In this document: positions 11,074 to 22,207 of the stretch, piece by piece
How the letters are laid out: the number at the start of each line of letters is the position of its first letter
Position numbering within the stretch: position 1 is the stretch's first letter
Origin: Reticulascus tulasneorum
Taxonomy: Eukaryota; Ascomycota; Sordariomycetes; Glomerellales; Reticulascaceae
Assembly (NCBI GenBank): GCA_001557505.1
Contig: LSAX01000003.1
Span: 3,348,001-3,412,000, forward strand
Length of the DNA stretch: 64,000 nt
Reading direction: 5' to 3'
Translations under genes and position numbers: made by a program
The notes under the pieces: generated by a model
What the model saw: only the letters and a program-made list of their open reading frames with translations
The model's database searches: none
What the model was told of the DNA's origin: nothing

Positions 11074-12947
11074 TCATATCGCTCTGGTGCGAGAGAACAA
11101 ACTGCTGTAGACTGCATCTACAACAGGCGACGCGTCGATCATTCTGCCACCGAAATATCGACCATTCAAGCCCTTGATGGCGTTCTCACCACCTTGGACT
11201 TTGTCGAATTTCAGGTAGATATCGCCCTTGGAGTTCGGGTCGACCGAGATGTGGACAACCCGGCCGTACTTGTTCTCGGCTTCCTGTCGAACGTCATCCT
11301 CCAGTTCTTTAACCCAACTTTCTCCTTCTTCCCTACATCTCGAGATTAGCGTCGCAACTGCGAGTATGGGGGGGTATGGGAATCGTACTCTTCAGGATCA
11401 AACATGTTGTGAAGTACAACACATCGACTCGCCATGTTGACATTGACAGGTAAAGGCTTTGTTTCTGTCTTGGGCTTTAAGACCTGTCGCTCATCTGCTC
11501 CATTGGTGGCGGTGTCATCAGTTCGGGCAAGCTTTCTCATCAGGGCATCTCGACTATAGTTGTTAAAATTGACTCCCGCGACATCGGTATCGTCAAGGGC
11601 GCTAGCACCACCCGTTTTTTCGCTGTCTCGACCACCCGCACGGTCGAAGTTCGAGGTCTGCGGACCGCGGCCGCCGGCACCAGAAAAGGCAGAGCCTTGA
11701 TAGGGCCGGTCCTGGCCAGAAAATCTCTGCAACAGATTGGCAGTGCTCTCAGGGGTAAACTTATCGTTGCCGAGACCAACACGAATGGGACGACCAGCAA
11801 GGTCGAATCCATTCATTTTCTCCAAGGCTTCTCTGGCTTGGCTTGCTTCGCGGTACCTAGTCGGTGTTAGCTCAGGCGTAAGAAGGCAAGGAGGCAAAAC
11901 GCTTACTGAACAAAGCCGTAACCTCGGCTACGATTGTTATCATCCTTCTGAAGTTGAACGAACTCGAGCTCGCCGAATGGTTCAAAAACAGCCTGTAGAT
12001 CCTGCTCAGTCACATTGAAGTGGATGTTCCCTACGTAGAGTCGATGGAACGGAATCGAGTTCGGGTGAGCACCAGTCGTCTCGGAATTGCGAACCTGTCG
12101 GTTCTTCTCGGCCTCGGTGAGTTGGACGATAATCGGGATACCTAGGAGTTTCTGCCCTGTAAGTTGAAGAGCTTGAGTGACAGAATCTTCGCTCTTGAAT
12201 TCAACATAACCAACCCTATGACCTGTTAGTTTCAATCTAAAGCTAGGGAAGGCCTCACGGCATGCTCAAAACATACCCCTTGGATCTCTGGCTTATGCGA
12301 TCCTTGACAATCTGGGCCTCGTTAACAGGCCCAACCTTTTCGAAGAACTCTTTCAGCTCGCGTGTTCGCAGTCGGGCGGCGAGCTGCTGGACAAAGACAG
12401 TGCGTCGATCCCGTTCATCTTCAGTAGGTTGTGGCGTTGCCTCACGCTTCGCAGGTTCCGGTCGATCGTCCTCTCTGGTTCGGTGGTTGTCCCCCGAGTA
12501 CCGATCGGAGCGATCACGACGGTCGCGAAATTCACGATCATCGCGTGGCCGGTAATTGCGTCGGGGAGATCGAGAGCGAGATCGGGAGCGACCGCCACGG
12601 CCACCACCTCGATAGAAGTCTCCATCTCCGCCTCTGTTGCGCCGTGAGTGACGGCGGTCATCATCTCGGCTCCTGCTTCTCCGCCTACTCTTGTGGCTGC
12701 CGGCATCACTGCGCGGGGTAGATTCTTTGAGGGCGTCGTCGGGAGTACCACGACGACTACGGGTTGAGCTGTGGTCACGACGATCACGGCGTCTGCGATC
12801 ATGGTCGCGTTCTCGGCTGCGATCTCGTTCGCGGCGCTCCGATCGATCACCTCTCGAACGGTCATCGGCGTCATGACTCTTGGTTTTCTTTTCTGCCGAA
12901 CTTTTCGCTGTTGCGTCTAGCAACGCCTCCACATCTAAAGTCGCCAT
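11074..12947 (-). CDS. rsd1: RNA-binding splicing factor, Rsd1/RBM39 (CAPER) family
   Basis: Four exons: 12947-12277, 12215-11907, 11856-11389 and 11332-11074, giving 568 residues, the usual family size. All introns (61, 50 and 56 bp) have CTAAC/CTAAT branch points and rejoin in phase. The N-terminus begins [11 protein letters not shown] and runs into an Arg/Ser/Asp-rich RS-type domain (about 30-180). Two canonical RRMs follow: RRM1 from about 182, with the TVFVQQL RNP2 core, and RRM2 from about 280, with RLYVGNI as RNP2 and RGYGFVQY as RNP1. The C-terminal third RRM (about 470-555), containing [12 protein letters not shown], is the U2AF-homology-motif type that binds Trp-containing ULM peptides of SF3b1/U2AF. 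The family acts in the nucleus in 3' splice-site recognition and links splicing to transcription. The intron before RRM1's last strands can only use the acceptor at 12216, because the nearer CAG leads to a stop. Confidence 0.93.
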
Positions 12948-13641
12948 CTCGCTGTGATTTAGAGTCAACAAGTCAGAGAATATTATGCTAAGGAAACGCT
13001 TGGTCGAGACCATATGCTTGCTTGGAAAAGAGAGAGAGATGATGGGGGTCCGAGGGTGAATGTCTTAGGTTTGGATCCAGAAATGTTTGCGGCAGGTTGG
13101 GAAATCGAAGCGGAGTCAGGTGGCAGTAGCAAAGTTGGCCGGGAAATCCTCGGTTACTTAACCCGATTGTAAAAACGCATCCATGAATCGGGCGATTTTG
13201 AAAGGTAGCTGCGCAACGGGCTGCAGACATGTAGACGACTAGAAACCCGACATATCAATCACGTTCTGCCCGTTCGCAGCGGGAGGGGAACTGCGTCCAT
13301 CCCATTCGAAATCTGGATCAAAATATTGCGAACAAGAATACGCATGGAATTAGTTGGTGATATGGAGAGCACAGTGAGTATTCATGTCTCAGTCACGAGA
13401 CGGTATCATATTAATTACTAAGTGGACTGCCATTGTCCAATGGCGAGTATTTCCATGCCTTATTTAACATCAGACGTGGTTTGATCTATCAAACCATATT
13501 CTGCCACCCATTAAAAAGCATCAGGCACGAGGCTCTCCCAGGTCAACTAAACGAGTGCATATACAGCGCCATAACTAGCAGGCGCCATGTTCCAGGCGTG
13601 AGTGGCGTCTTCAATTAAACCAAAAAAATTTTGGTTGCTGA
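12948..13641. other. Intergenic region upstream of rsd1
   Basis: This 694-bp stretch lies between two minus-strand genes. It serves as rsd1 promoter and scs7 3' flank. No supported gene. Confidence 0.5.
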
Positions 13642-14828
13642 TTATTTGGTCTTGACAACAGGGACAAGTTCGGTACCGAACACCCTGTCCCAGAAACGGC
13701 TGGTAATACCGAAGCCGTTCTCGTAGTCTAGGAAGTGATGTTGTAAGTGGTACTTCTTTAGGTCCTTGTACCACAGGGGGAGATTTCGGTGGTGGAGGAA
13801 GTAATGAGTAAGATCGTAGCAGATATAGCCAAAGATACCGCCGCAGAACACCGCCGTGGCGATGTACCAGTTGTGAGGAAAGATAACGTGGGCCAGCCTG
13901 TAGAACGGTGTTGCGAGAGCCGCGAACAAGACTGGCGGCATAACGAGACGGTACTTATCCATTGGGAGGTAGTGGTGGATGCCATGGAGGAGAAAGTGCA
14001 AAGTGATTCCGGCTCTGTTGTCGGGCAAGTACCTGAAGGGCAAGTTAGTTCAAAGGCCGAGAGCAGTCAGAGGGAAAGGTCCTACTGGTCAAGATGGAAC
14101 AAAAATCTGTGGAGGGTATATTCGACCAGGGTCCATAGGAACAAGCCCAAGGCGAAGTAGCCGGTGGTCTCTATCCCGCGAAGGTTCTGACTGGCAAGAT
14201 ATGTACCATACGTGACTGGAGGCAGCCAAATAACGGGAATCATCCACCAGGCCGTCAAGGAGAGGGGCTCGAGGAAGTTGCCGAACAAAGGTGCAGACGC
14301 GCCGCCCTTATAATGTCGCGGTCGGTGGACCTGCTCTAGATAAAACTCCTTGGTGAACCCTCCATTCCAGACCTGCATCAGCAGTGGGCGGCTCAGGTCG
14401 AGAAACTTGTGCGTCTTGTAGTCGCTAGAAATGTCCGTATCTTTGCTCAGGTCCTCTTCGCGAGACATGCCAGTCCGTGGATGGACGACTTCCTCGCCGT
14501 CTTGGGTATACGCAGCATCCTTCTCCACCGAGCCGTTTGAGGTTGCGGCTGATCCATTGAGAGACTTCGCGGAGACGACAAATCCGACCAAGGAATCATC
14601 GAGGACCTCATAAGCAGTCTCGGAATGTGAATGCGATGTCTCGTCCTTCAGAATGCTCTCGATATCCTTCCCAGCGTAGTCGAGGATGAAATCGGCACCA
14701 CCGGGATGGTCTTCGAGGAAATCGGTCACGTCGTATACCTTGTTTCCGATGGTGACATAGCACGACTTGCTCGTATTGTGCGATTCCACCTCGGCAACAG
14801 TCAAGGTAGGTAAGGTTCGCGATGGCAT
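13642..14828 (-). CDS. scs7: Sphingolipid fatty-acid 2-hydroxylase (Scs7/FA2H)
   Basis: Two exons, 14828-14086 and 14032-13642, encode 377 residues. The 53-bp intron (CTAAC branch) interrupts the codon after FLFHLD. The N-terminal cytochrome b5 domain carries the heme-binding HPGG at 41-44 and a second histidine in SHSHSE near 66-68. The membrane-bound hydroxylase domain holds the di-iron histidine clusters HRFLFH, HFLLHGIHH, HYFLHH and HLQHH. The enzyme adds a 2-hydroxyl group to the very-long-chain acyl group of ceramide in the ER, using electrons delivered through its own b5 domain. The start MPSRTLPTLT is preferred, since the upstream frame has no ATG before it. The four hydrophobic spans expected of the family lie in the C-terminal half. 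Confidence 0.95.
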
Positions 14829-16356
14829 GGCGATGATGGCTCGGCCGGGCCGCGGAAGAAGCGGGATTCGCGGAAAGCAAGGTCGAGTCGGGAGATTGTC
14901 ACTCGAAAAGCTAACAGCACCTATGCAGAAGACCACGCGCGAGTAGAAGAGAGTATTGAGAGTGAGAGAGAGTAATGGAGAGCTCAGCTGCCGGCAGTGT
15001 AGAAGCGATTAGGGGGTGCCTAAATAAAGTAATGAAGCGTGCAGGGTTATTCACGAGGTCGCGATAAAATTACATGTAAAGGGACATAGTGGCGTTACTC
15101 TCCGCTGAGCGGGAGGGCCAACAGCCGATTAGTGGTTCCACCATTTGCTTAATCAAGCAGCAAATTTGTACAAGGAGCAGAACTTTTTAGGTCCATCATC
15201 AGGGGGGCGTTTGGCGGGATTTGGGCCCTTACTGTTGCCACCTCTGCCAGGGGGCTCACTGGCTCAGGAAAACAACCTAATTACTACGTACATACAACAT
15301 GATCCTTTGAAGGCGGCACTATGTTAACTCCCTTCCGTGGCATCCGTAATTTCCCAAGGCCCCACAAGCCTCTTTCTGGTCCTCGATCTGCACCGCGGTC
15401 AGCCAGAGCCCGAAGAGATAACAGAGAACGATAACAGAGAACACGTGAGGAGAGAGGAAGCAATTCCGCAACGGCATGGCCTGTGCACCTTACCTTACCT
15501 TACCTTATGTATTACATAGGCATGCCTGTGCTCCGAAACCCCTTGAAGATAAAATTGATAAGGGAGAGCGGGGGTTTCGCTTGACGCGTTGTTGGAGGGG
15601 TTGTTCACCTCACATTTTTTGGAGGTATGTTATGTAGGTATGTATGAATGCATGGATGATTAAGACAGATAGGTAGAGGGGCATTCGAGGCGACTACATG
15701 AAACATGAGGTAAAGTAGGTAACGTTCAACAGTCCCAACTCAGATACCTGCCAGATTCACACTATGGACACCGGCAAGTATTCTTTCACAGGTACTTATT
15801 AGCTTGCAGTCAGGGAGAGCGGCATAGGGCTGTCTATCCATCCCATAAATAGAAAAGTTTCTTCATCGGTAGCAACCTACTTACTAAGACGGTATGCGAT
15901 CTATTGCCAAGGATCTAATTCTCTTGGAGATTAGGATGGTTGGTTGTGGCAACAGGCCGTCATCATAATTACCTACCTTAGCATGAAGAAGAGGTCGTCA
16001 GCAGTGACCCGCGTTTCTCTAGCTATGTACCATCCTAAGGGATGTACTTGTGTCGGTAGATTAGGAGTTAGGGTACTTTCGTCGTCGTTGGGATGGATTG
16101 GTAGCTAGCTGTTGCGGGGCATCGGCTGCCTTTTCTTGTCTTCCTTCCTCCTAGGCGCAAACAATTCATTCGACTCGACTCCAACTCACGTAATCCTCTT
16201 CCTTTCAGCTCTGATACCTACCGCGCAACCCGTTTAAACCCTCTCGTTGAGCTTCATACACCTCTGCGAGCTACTGTCCATATCGTAAACTGCGCTTGCG
16301 CGGTCTTTTGCCCATCGCTTCTTGCTCTTGGGCAGTAAAACCCCCCAGACTGCATC
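14829..16356. other. Divergent promoter region between scs7 and het-c
   Basis: This 1.5-kb non-coding stretch contains ACCTT repeats (15487-15506) and several TAGGTA/GGTATG short repeats. No ORF worth supporting. Confidence 0.5.
15487..15506. repeat. ACCTT pentanucleotide repeat (4 copies)
   Basis: Four head-to-tail ACCTT units, one of several TACC-type short repeats in promoter regions of this window. Confidence 0.75.
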
Positions 16357-18954
16357 ATGGCGTCATTCGGCCTCGGGAAGAGCTCCTGGCTCCTCGCAGT
16401 CTGCCTGGTCCTCGTTCTACTGCCAGGCAAGGCCGCAGCATTTGGAGCTGGGAATATCCCTTCCATTGCTCAGGTGCGCTTCGAGGCCCCGTATGCCGCG
16501 CTTCTTTTGCCTTATAATAACCCTTGCTCAGGTCGAGGGCCATAACTGGAGACATGGAGGTGCGATTCTTGGCTGCGCGATGCCATCGGACCTTCCAGAC
16601 TGATAACTGTTGATAGACATCGAGGATATGCTTAAAACCATTGCCTTCCTGCATGGCAAGAAGTGGACTTCCATGATGGTTTCCAGGACTTACTTTGGCA
16701 ATTGGCTCCGCGATTACTCTCAAGCTGTTGATGTGGGCAGCCTGAAAGCTGTAAATGCCGCTACAATTAGGATCTTGGTACAATTGCTTCAGACGACGTC
16801 TTATTCAAGCCAGCTCGCTAACTTTTGTCTTAGATCTGGGTTCTCTCCTTCCTCGCATTCGGCTATGCCACTGAGGAGTTCGAAGTCACCGAGGCCCGTC
16901 TCGGAGTATACAGGCCCGAGGAACATATCGACAATCCTTCTGGTTATGCTGATGGCCTAGATGCGCGCAAATTTGACCCCCGTCTTCGCGGTCCTATAGA
17001 CCCTGAAGAGCTTCAGGTCGATTATCGTACTGGAATGAAGAACTATATTGCGAACGAATCTGGGCAATGGGCCACGAGCGCCGGATACTTGCGATTCAGC
17101 TTTGGCCGAAGCATCCATTTCGGTCGAGTTTATACAAATGGATCTGGGGGTTCGGCCGGTAAGGAGGCAGACCTTTGTGAGGCTCTGAGATGCCTCGGAC
17201 AGGCACTGCACTGCATGGAGGTTCGCGCCATCTCTCTGGCCATGCAAGAATAGAAACGCTAATGGCGCTGCAACAGGACTTTAGTGCGCATAGCAACTAT
17301 TGCGAACTCGCGCTCCGAGAGCTTGGATACCGTGAAGTGTTCCCGCATTGCGGAACGTCTGCGGAGATGGACCTGTACGGGAAGCAGGTTTATCCCCTGG
17401 TCACGGGTACTTTTGGTGCTGTTGACTTCTTACACTCTGTTCTTGGAGAAGCTACAGACCACTTTACGCAATCCGAAGTGGACGAAATGAATATAGCACT
17501 CAAGAATGCCGAAGAGAGTACGAAAGGCAGCTCCACCGGGACGAGAGGCTTCCTAGGCACCTCAGGCTCCGGAGACTTTATCTCGCTTGTCGGCCAGCTT
17601 CCTGGCATGGGGGACGGATTCGCTCGTCAAGCAAGAGAGCTCCAGCAAAGATCTGCGGCTCAGGAACAGAGCAACAACACGCGCTCGCGGGGAGATCTTA
17701 GCCGGGGCAACGCCAATATCGTTCCAGGCATGAGCGAAAACTTTGACCCTGTCAAGGTTGCTGGCCAGATCTATCCGATTCTCGAGTTCCGAGACAAGAT
17801 TGTGAAGTCCATCAGCAGCGTCATCGAGAAGATTCCGGGACTCGAGAAACTCCTCGACCACATTAGCGAGACCTTGACTGCCTTCATTCTTGGGCTTCTT
17901 GCTCCATTCGTGAGACCCATCATCACCCAGGTCTCCCAGACACTGAAGGAAGGCTCGTCTGGGGTTATCGATGCGAGTGCCAACTCACAACTGGAGCCTT
18001 GGAAAAATCCACGTTGCACTGACCCTACTCATTCGATGCTCTCCAAGGACCATTTTACCAACATCCTCAACTCCTGCGCCGGTAGGGTGGCTTCCACCAT
18101 TCTTCAATACGTCGTTCCGTGAGTATTGCAATACAGCACATATGACTTCAGCTAACATTACTAGGCGCATCCTCTATGCTTGGGAAAACCCAGGGGTGCC
18201 AGTTGATCAGGTTGTCAATGATGTCATCCGTGCTTTCCATCACCCAGCAATCCGAGACGAAGGCGTCGAAATCCAGAAAAATATGTTCAATACCGTGCGA
18301 CAATGGGCAAGCGAACACCCACGTCGAAACGAACTTGCTCACATGCTCTCATCGGAATCAGTGAAAGCCGGCAGGAATCATCTGCTGTCGGGCGAAAAGC
18401 ACAAAGGCGCTGGCCAAGGGGGGCACTCTCATAGTGTAATGGATTCGTTCGGAGAACTAGGTCACGGAAAAGTTGCTGGCTCACTTTGGGGCCAAATCAA
18501 GACTCGCGACCTGAATTCCATGGCTGGATCGGATGTGAACCCAATATCTCACTCGCCACTACCATCTCCCGCTTTCGCGCCGCAAAACTATGGCTACGGC
18601 GGCCAAAACCCGCAATCTGGGTACGCTGGCGGATACAGTGCACCTTCGCCCCAACCTCAGGGGCAGAGTCAAGGTTACTACGGTGGCCAAAACCAAGGCT
18701 ATTCCCAGCAACCGCCACCAGAGCAAGGCCAATGGGGACAGTCACAGCCGCCGCAGCCTCCCCAGCAGTACGGCGGCCCGGGTTACGGTGCTCCTCCACA
18801 ATCACAGTACCCTCCCTACCAACAGCAGCAGCCTCCCTACCAGCAGCAGCAGCCTCCCTTCCAACAGCAGCAACCTCCTTATCAGCAGCAGCAGCAGCAT
18901 CCTCCCCCCCAGTCAGGCTATGATCAGTATCCTGGCCAGTACCGTCACCACTGA
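16357..18954 (+). CDS. het-c: HET-C family heterokaryon-incompatibility protein
   Basis: Six exons: 16357-16473, 16532-16559, 16617-16777, 16834-17220, 17277-18118 and 18165-18954, giving 774 residues. Exon 2 is only 28 nt. All joins are in phase, and all donors are GT, though intron 4 starts with the weaker GTTCGC. The protein opens with a basic N-terminus and a hydrophobic core ending in AAA, a secretion signal (about 1-28). The HET-C domain (about 40-560) includes VEGHNWRHGDIEDM and the FGNWLRDYSQ and HCMEDFSAHSNYCELALRE blocks, which are hallmarks of the family. A low-complexity tail follows, rich in Gly/Tyr/Gln/Pro with four PPYQQQQ-type repeats. In Neurospora the het-c alleles set vegetative compatibility; in most fungi the homologue has no proven incompatibility role. 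Secretion or membrane association is inferred from the signal. Confidence 0.93.
18811..18897 (+). repeat. 21-bp coding repeat in the HET-C tail
   Basis: Four near-identical 21-bp units encode PPYQQQQ or PPFQQQQ; the last is extended by an extra Gln codon. Such repeats change length easily between strains while keeping frame. Confidence 0.85.
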
Positions 18955-19346
18955 GGAGCAGGCGAGGCTTGTGGCGTGAGCTTTTCCAGACTCTCTGCAG
19001 GAAATATTTATTCATGAGGGGCGATAGAGATATCGGATAGAATATGAGGGACACGAAACTCTCGGGCTGATTCAGCAGGTGGTAATACTGGGGTCAAACA
19101 AAACTGGGCTATTTTAGTTTTATTGTTTTATGAATGCTTCTTACTACTTGTCAATGTGTCACTTTTGAAGTGCTAGTAAACAACCAGCCTCGTGATTATC
19201 ATCTCAGAACTGCCTCAAACTCCGTTGCTCCTGGTACTTATGCTATAGGCCCTTCCCATGAACGCATTCCACTTTGATTTAAATGCCCGTATGTACAACA
19301 AGATGGCTGTATAGACAAGTGCCATCTGCGATTCATCCATTTCGAA
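18955..19346. other. Convergent intergenic region
   Basis: This 392-bp stretch is shared by the 3' ends of het-c (+) and the PP2C gene (-). Nothing else is seen in it. Confidence 0.5.
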
Positions 19347-21302
19347 TCACTGTTTTCCTCTTCTGGGATCCAAGGCTTCCGCCCTTCTGATGTCTCGAAT
19401 CTCCTTCGTCCCGAGACTACCGACGCCGCCCTCGGATCTCCGCTCCCAGCCGCCAAGGCGAACGACCAAGCATGTGGCATTGTCCCCGTCGTGCGAAATC
19501 TCCGTCGCATAATCAACCACACTCCGCGCGCCTTGCTCCGGCGTTCTCGCCTCCTTGATGACATCGACGATCTCCTGGTCGCTCAGCGTGCCCGACACGC
19601 CATCGCTCACCAGCACGAGGAACGAGTACTGCGCGGGGCCGAGCTCGACCCGCGTCATCTCCGGCTCGGCGGACACGCCGATGCGCTTGCTTCTCATGTC
19701 GCCGAAGGCGCGGCTGTTGGCGAGACCCGCGATGCGTTCCTCGCCGAAGCTGTCGCCCGAGACCATGGAGCCGGCGGGGGCGTAGCGGCGAAGGCGGCGG
19801 GATTCGGTGGGCGTACTGGGGTGATGGTCTGAGGTCAGGGGGTGGGCGAGCCCGGTGCTGGTGTCACAGAGCAGGATGCGTGTGTCGCCCACGTGGGCCA
19901 CGAGTAAGGTAGACTGGGCACCTGGGTGCCAGAAAGGGGCCGGAGTGGGGGTTGAGATCATGGCGACGGAGCATGTCGAGCCGCCCTTGAAGCGGAGCGA
20001 GCCGCCAATCCTGTGACCCGAGGGAGGGGCATGGGGAGCCCCTAGTATCTCGTCGTCGTTCAAGGGGTGATCGCTCACCATTGGGTCCTCTGGATCCGGC
20101 TTACGAGCTTGCGCGGTAACAAAGTCGAGATCTGCTCGGAGGAAGGCATACATGAGGACCGATTCCACTGTTATTGTAATCTCGTTCGGGTTCTCGTCAG
20201 TCAGGTTGAAGTATGCTGGGTTGAAGCGTCGGAAGTATCCCCCAATCCTGTCTTTGTACTCCGAGACAAGATCCCGCTCGAGCTTGATAGCCTTCGGAAC
20301 GTCTTCCACCTTTGCTGCCACTGGTTTCAAGCTCTCGAGTGGCTCTTTTCGCTCTGGGTTCTGTACCACGCCGTTTTCGTCCTTCTCGGGCACCCTCATC
20401 TCAGATTTGATATCCTCTTCTGATTGCATCTCTACACCCCCAGCAGACGCGGTGCCTTTGCGTGACCTTCGCGGCTGTTCGGCCTGGTCCTCCCTTCTAA
20501 TCAGACTGCTTTGGAGACCAAACTCGGCTGAAGCCTCCTCTATGTAGCCGTGCAGCTCGTCCCTCAGAAAATCCGAACATTGATTCCCGCCATGGCCGTC
20601 AAATATGCCGAAGTAGAAGATCTGAGGATCACCAAACGGACTATCTGCAGAAGTTGGCTCGTCTGGCTTCTGAATGGGATTCCTCACAAAACTTATGGGA
20701 CCTCTCTTCGCGAATGCTGGCATGTCTATCGTCCCCGCCTGGCTCGTGTCCTCGTTATATGGACGTGAGCCCCTGGCGCTGGCAGCCCCATAATGATGCT
20801 TTGCTCGTTGTAGCGGTATTCGTACAACAGTAAGGTCTCGGGACGGCATGTTCGGTGGGGAGGCAGCAGGTGACGAGCCGGGTTTAGGTGTATGTGGCGT
20901 GGAAGCATCGCGAGGCAGCTTGTGCCCCGGGCCTGACGAGGACCTGGAATCGGGATGCAGCGAGGAGGATGGAAGGTGGGTGACAAAGTAGTTGTGAAAC
21001 TGTCGTTTTGTTGAAGCGCCGTGTAGCGTGGAAGTAATACTTCCGGGTGCGACTGTGAGCCTCCGCCGACCAAATTGTATGGCGGACCGGTTTGGTTGAG
21101 CACTTTGAGAGGATAATGGCAATGCCGAGCTGACTATCGGTTCCTGACCTGCAGTAGGAGGTAGCGGGGATGTTTGGCTATCGAATAGAGTCTCTCTCAG
21201 CCTCGACAGAGCGTTTACGATCGTCAGCGATTCCCGAGATGCTCGCGCGCTAGAGTGCGGTATTTGACGCGAGGCGTTCTTGAGCGGCGGTAAGGCTGCC
21301 AT
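19347..21302 (-). CDS. PP2C-type protein phosphatase, Ptc6-like
   Basis: A single uninterrupted frame of 651 residues from ATG at 21302. The first 100 residues are rich in Arg/Ser/Leu and poor in acidic residues, as in mitochondrial presequences. The PPM fold holds the metal-binding signatures GSRPYNED (about 178-185), FDGHGG (234-239), VAHVGDTR, TSDHHP, FLVLVSDGV and DGDNATCLV. The long block SPTESRRLRRYA-type (here TPTESRRLRRYA) followed by DSFGEERIAGLANSRAFGD resembles the yeast mitochondrial phosphatase Ptc6/Aap1, which is linked to mitophagy and to pyruvate dehydrogenase control. An acidic insert of about 100 residues splits the domain after DGHGG. Assignment to PP2C is certain; Ptc6 orthology is a judgement from these motifs. 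Confidence 0.9.
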   Translation of the reverse strand: MAALPPLKNASRQIPHSSARASRESLTIVNALSRLRETLFDSQTSPLPPTAGQEPIVSSALPLSSQSAQPNRSAIQFGRRRLTVAPGSITSTLHGASTKRQFHNYFVTHLPSSSLHPDSRSSSGPGHKLPRDASTPHTPKPGSSPAASPPNMPSRDLTVVRIPLQRAKHHYGAASARGSRPYNEDTSQAGTIDMPAFAKRGPISFVRNPIQKPDEPTSADSPFGDPQIFYFGIFDGHGGNQCSDFLRDELHGYIEEASAEFGLQSSLIRREDQAEQPRRSRKGTASAGGVEMQSEEDIKSEMRVPEKDENGVVQNPERKEPLESLKPVAAKVEDVPKAIKLERDLVSEYKDRIGGYFRRFNPAYFNLTDENPNEITITVESVLMYAFLRADLDFVTAQARKPDPEDPMVSDHPLNDDEILGAPHAPPSGHRIGGSLRFKGGSTCSVAMISTPTPAPFWHPGAQSTLLVAHVGDTRILLCDTSTGLAHPLTSDHHPSTPTESRRLRRYAPAGSMVSGDSFGEERIAGLANSRAFGDMRSKRIGVSAEPEMTRVELGPAQYSFLVLVSDGVSGTLSDQEIVDVIKEARTPEQGARSVVDYATEISHDGDNATCLVVRLGGWERRSEGGVGSLGTKEIRDIRRAEALDPRRGKQ

Positions 21303-22207
21303 TGTTCGGACAGATGGCGCCTGCGAAGCTCAAAGGATCAACGCGGAGCACCACGGGCTCACGATCACTGACGAAACGGCGTGTTTCCTGCTTTCAGGGG
21401 CCATGGGGTTGACTTAGTTCGGACTCGAGAGCGAATACGAGGGGTTCGGGGGAAGAGCTTAAATCGCGGTGCGGTGCGATGATGAGGAGCGATCAGACGC
21501 TAGAATCCGTGACTTTGTGCATTGGGCTCGCGGGCAATACCAAGGAGATGCCGTCGAGGAAGACTGCGTTAAATTTAAAAGGGCGAAACAAAGGACTGAA
21601 GTCAAAGTAGGCGATGATTGATGCAGCCTTCCATCAGCCTAGGAGCGGCTGGCAAGGTCCTGGAATCCTGGGATGGACACGGATCGGGAGTTCATGGCTA
21701 AGTGTGGGGCCTTGCCAAGGAGGCTAGGGGAACGGAGACAATTCCCTACGTTATAAGACCAGCAGGCATGGCGCTGTTTTATGTCTTGAATTGGCAGTGC
21801 TGTGCATTCAAACCACCTACATATCCATCGTTTTCTGTGGTGATGGATCAGTAATGCTCTGGATACCTTCTAATTGCTTGTTTTCAAGTTGGGATGTTCT
21901 GTCAGCCTCGATGACAGAGCCATTAATTACCTAAGGTACCTGTACCTTCGGTACGTGATCGCGGCGGTTACCACAGCGGGTGCATCCACTGTAAAAATAC
22001 ACTAGAGCGCTTCTCACTGGTTGAAGTCACACCTCCTGCATGGACGAATCACCATCATCGTCCATCAAATTCTGACGACTTGGCTCTATCCCGAATTCGC
22101 CCCAGGAATCTAGACCCAACTCCATGCCATGATAATTGTTGTCCGGTATCTTTCAGGGATCTCTCAGTTTTCATGTTTTTCTACAGCTCGACGGGGTTTC
22201 CACCAGG
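21303..22207. other. Divergent promoter region
   Basis: This 905-bp stretch separates the starts of the PP2C gene (-) and the BTB-like gene (+). It includes ACCTAAGGTACC and GGTACGT short motifs near 21930-21955. No gene. Confidence 0.5.

Noticed and set aside
12223..12276. Shorter first intron of rsd1 ending at CAG
   Set aside because: It places a TAG stop two codons into the next exon; the CATAG acceptor at 12216 restores RRM1.
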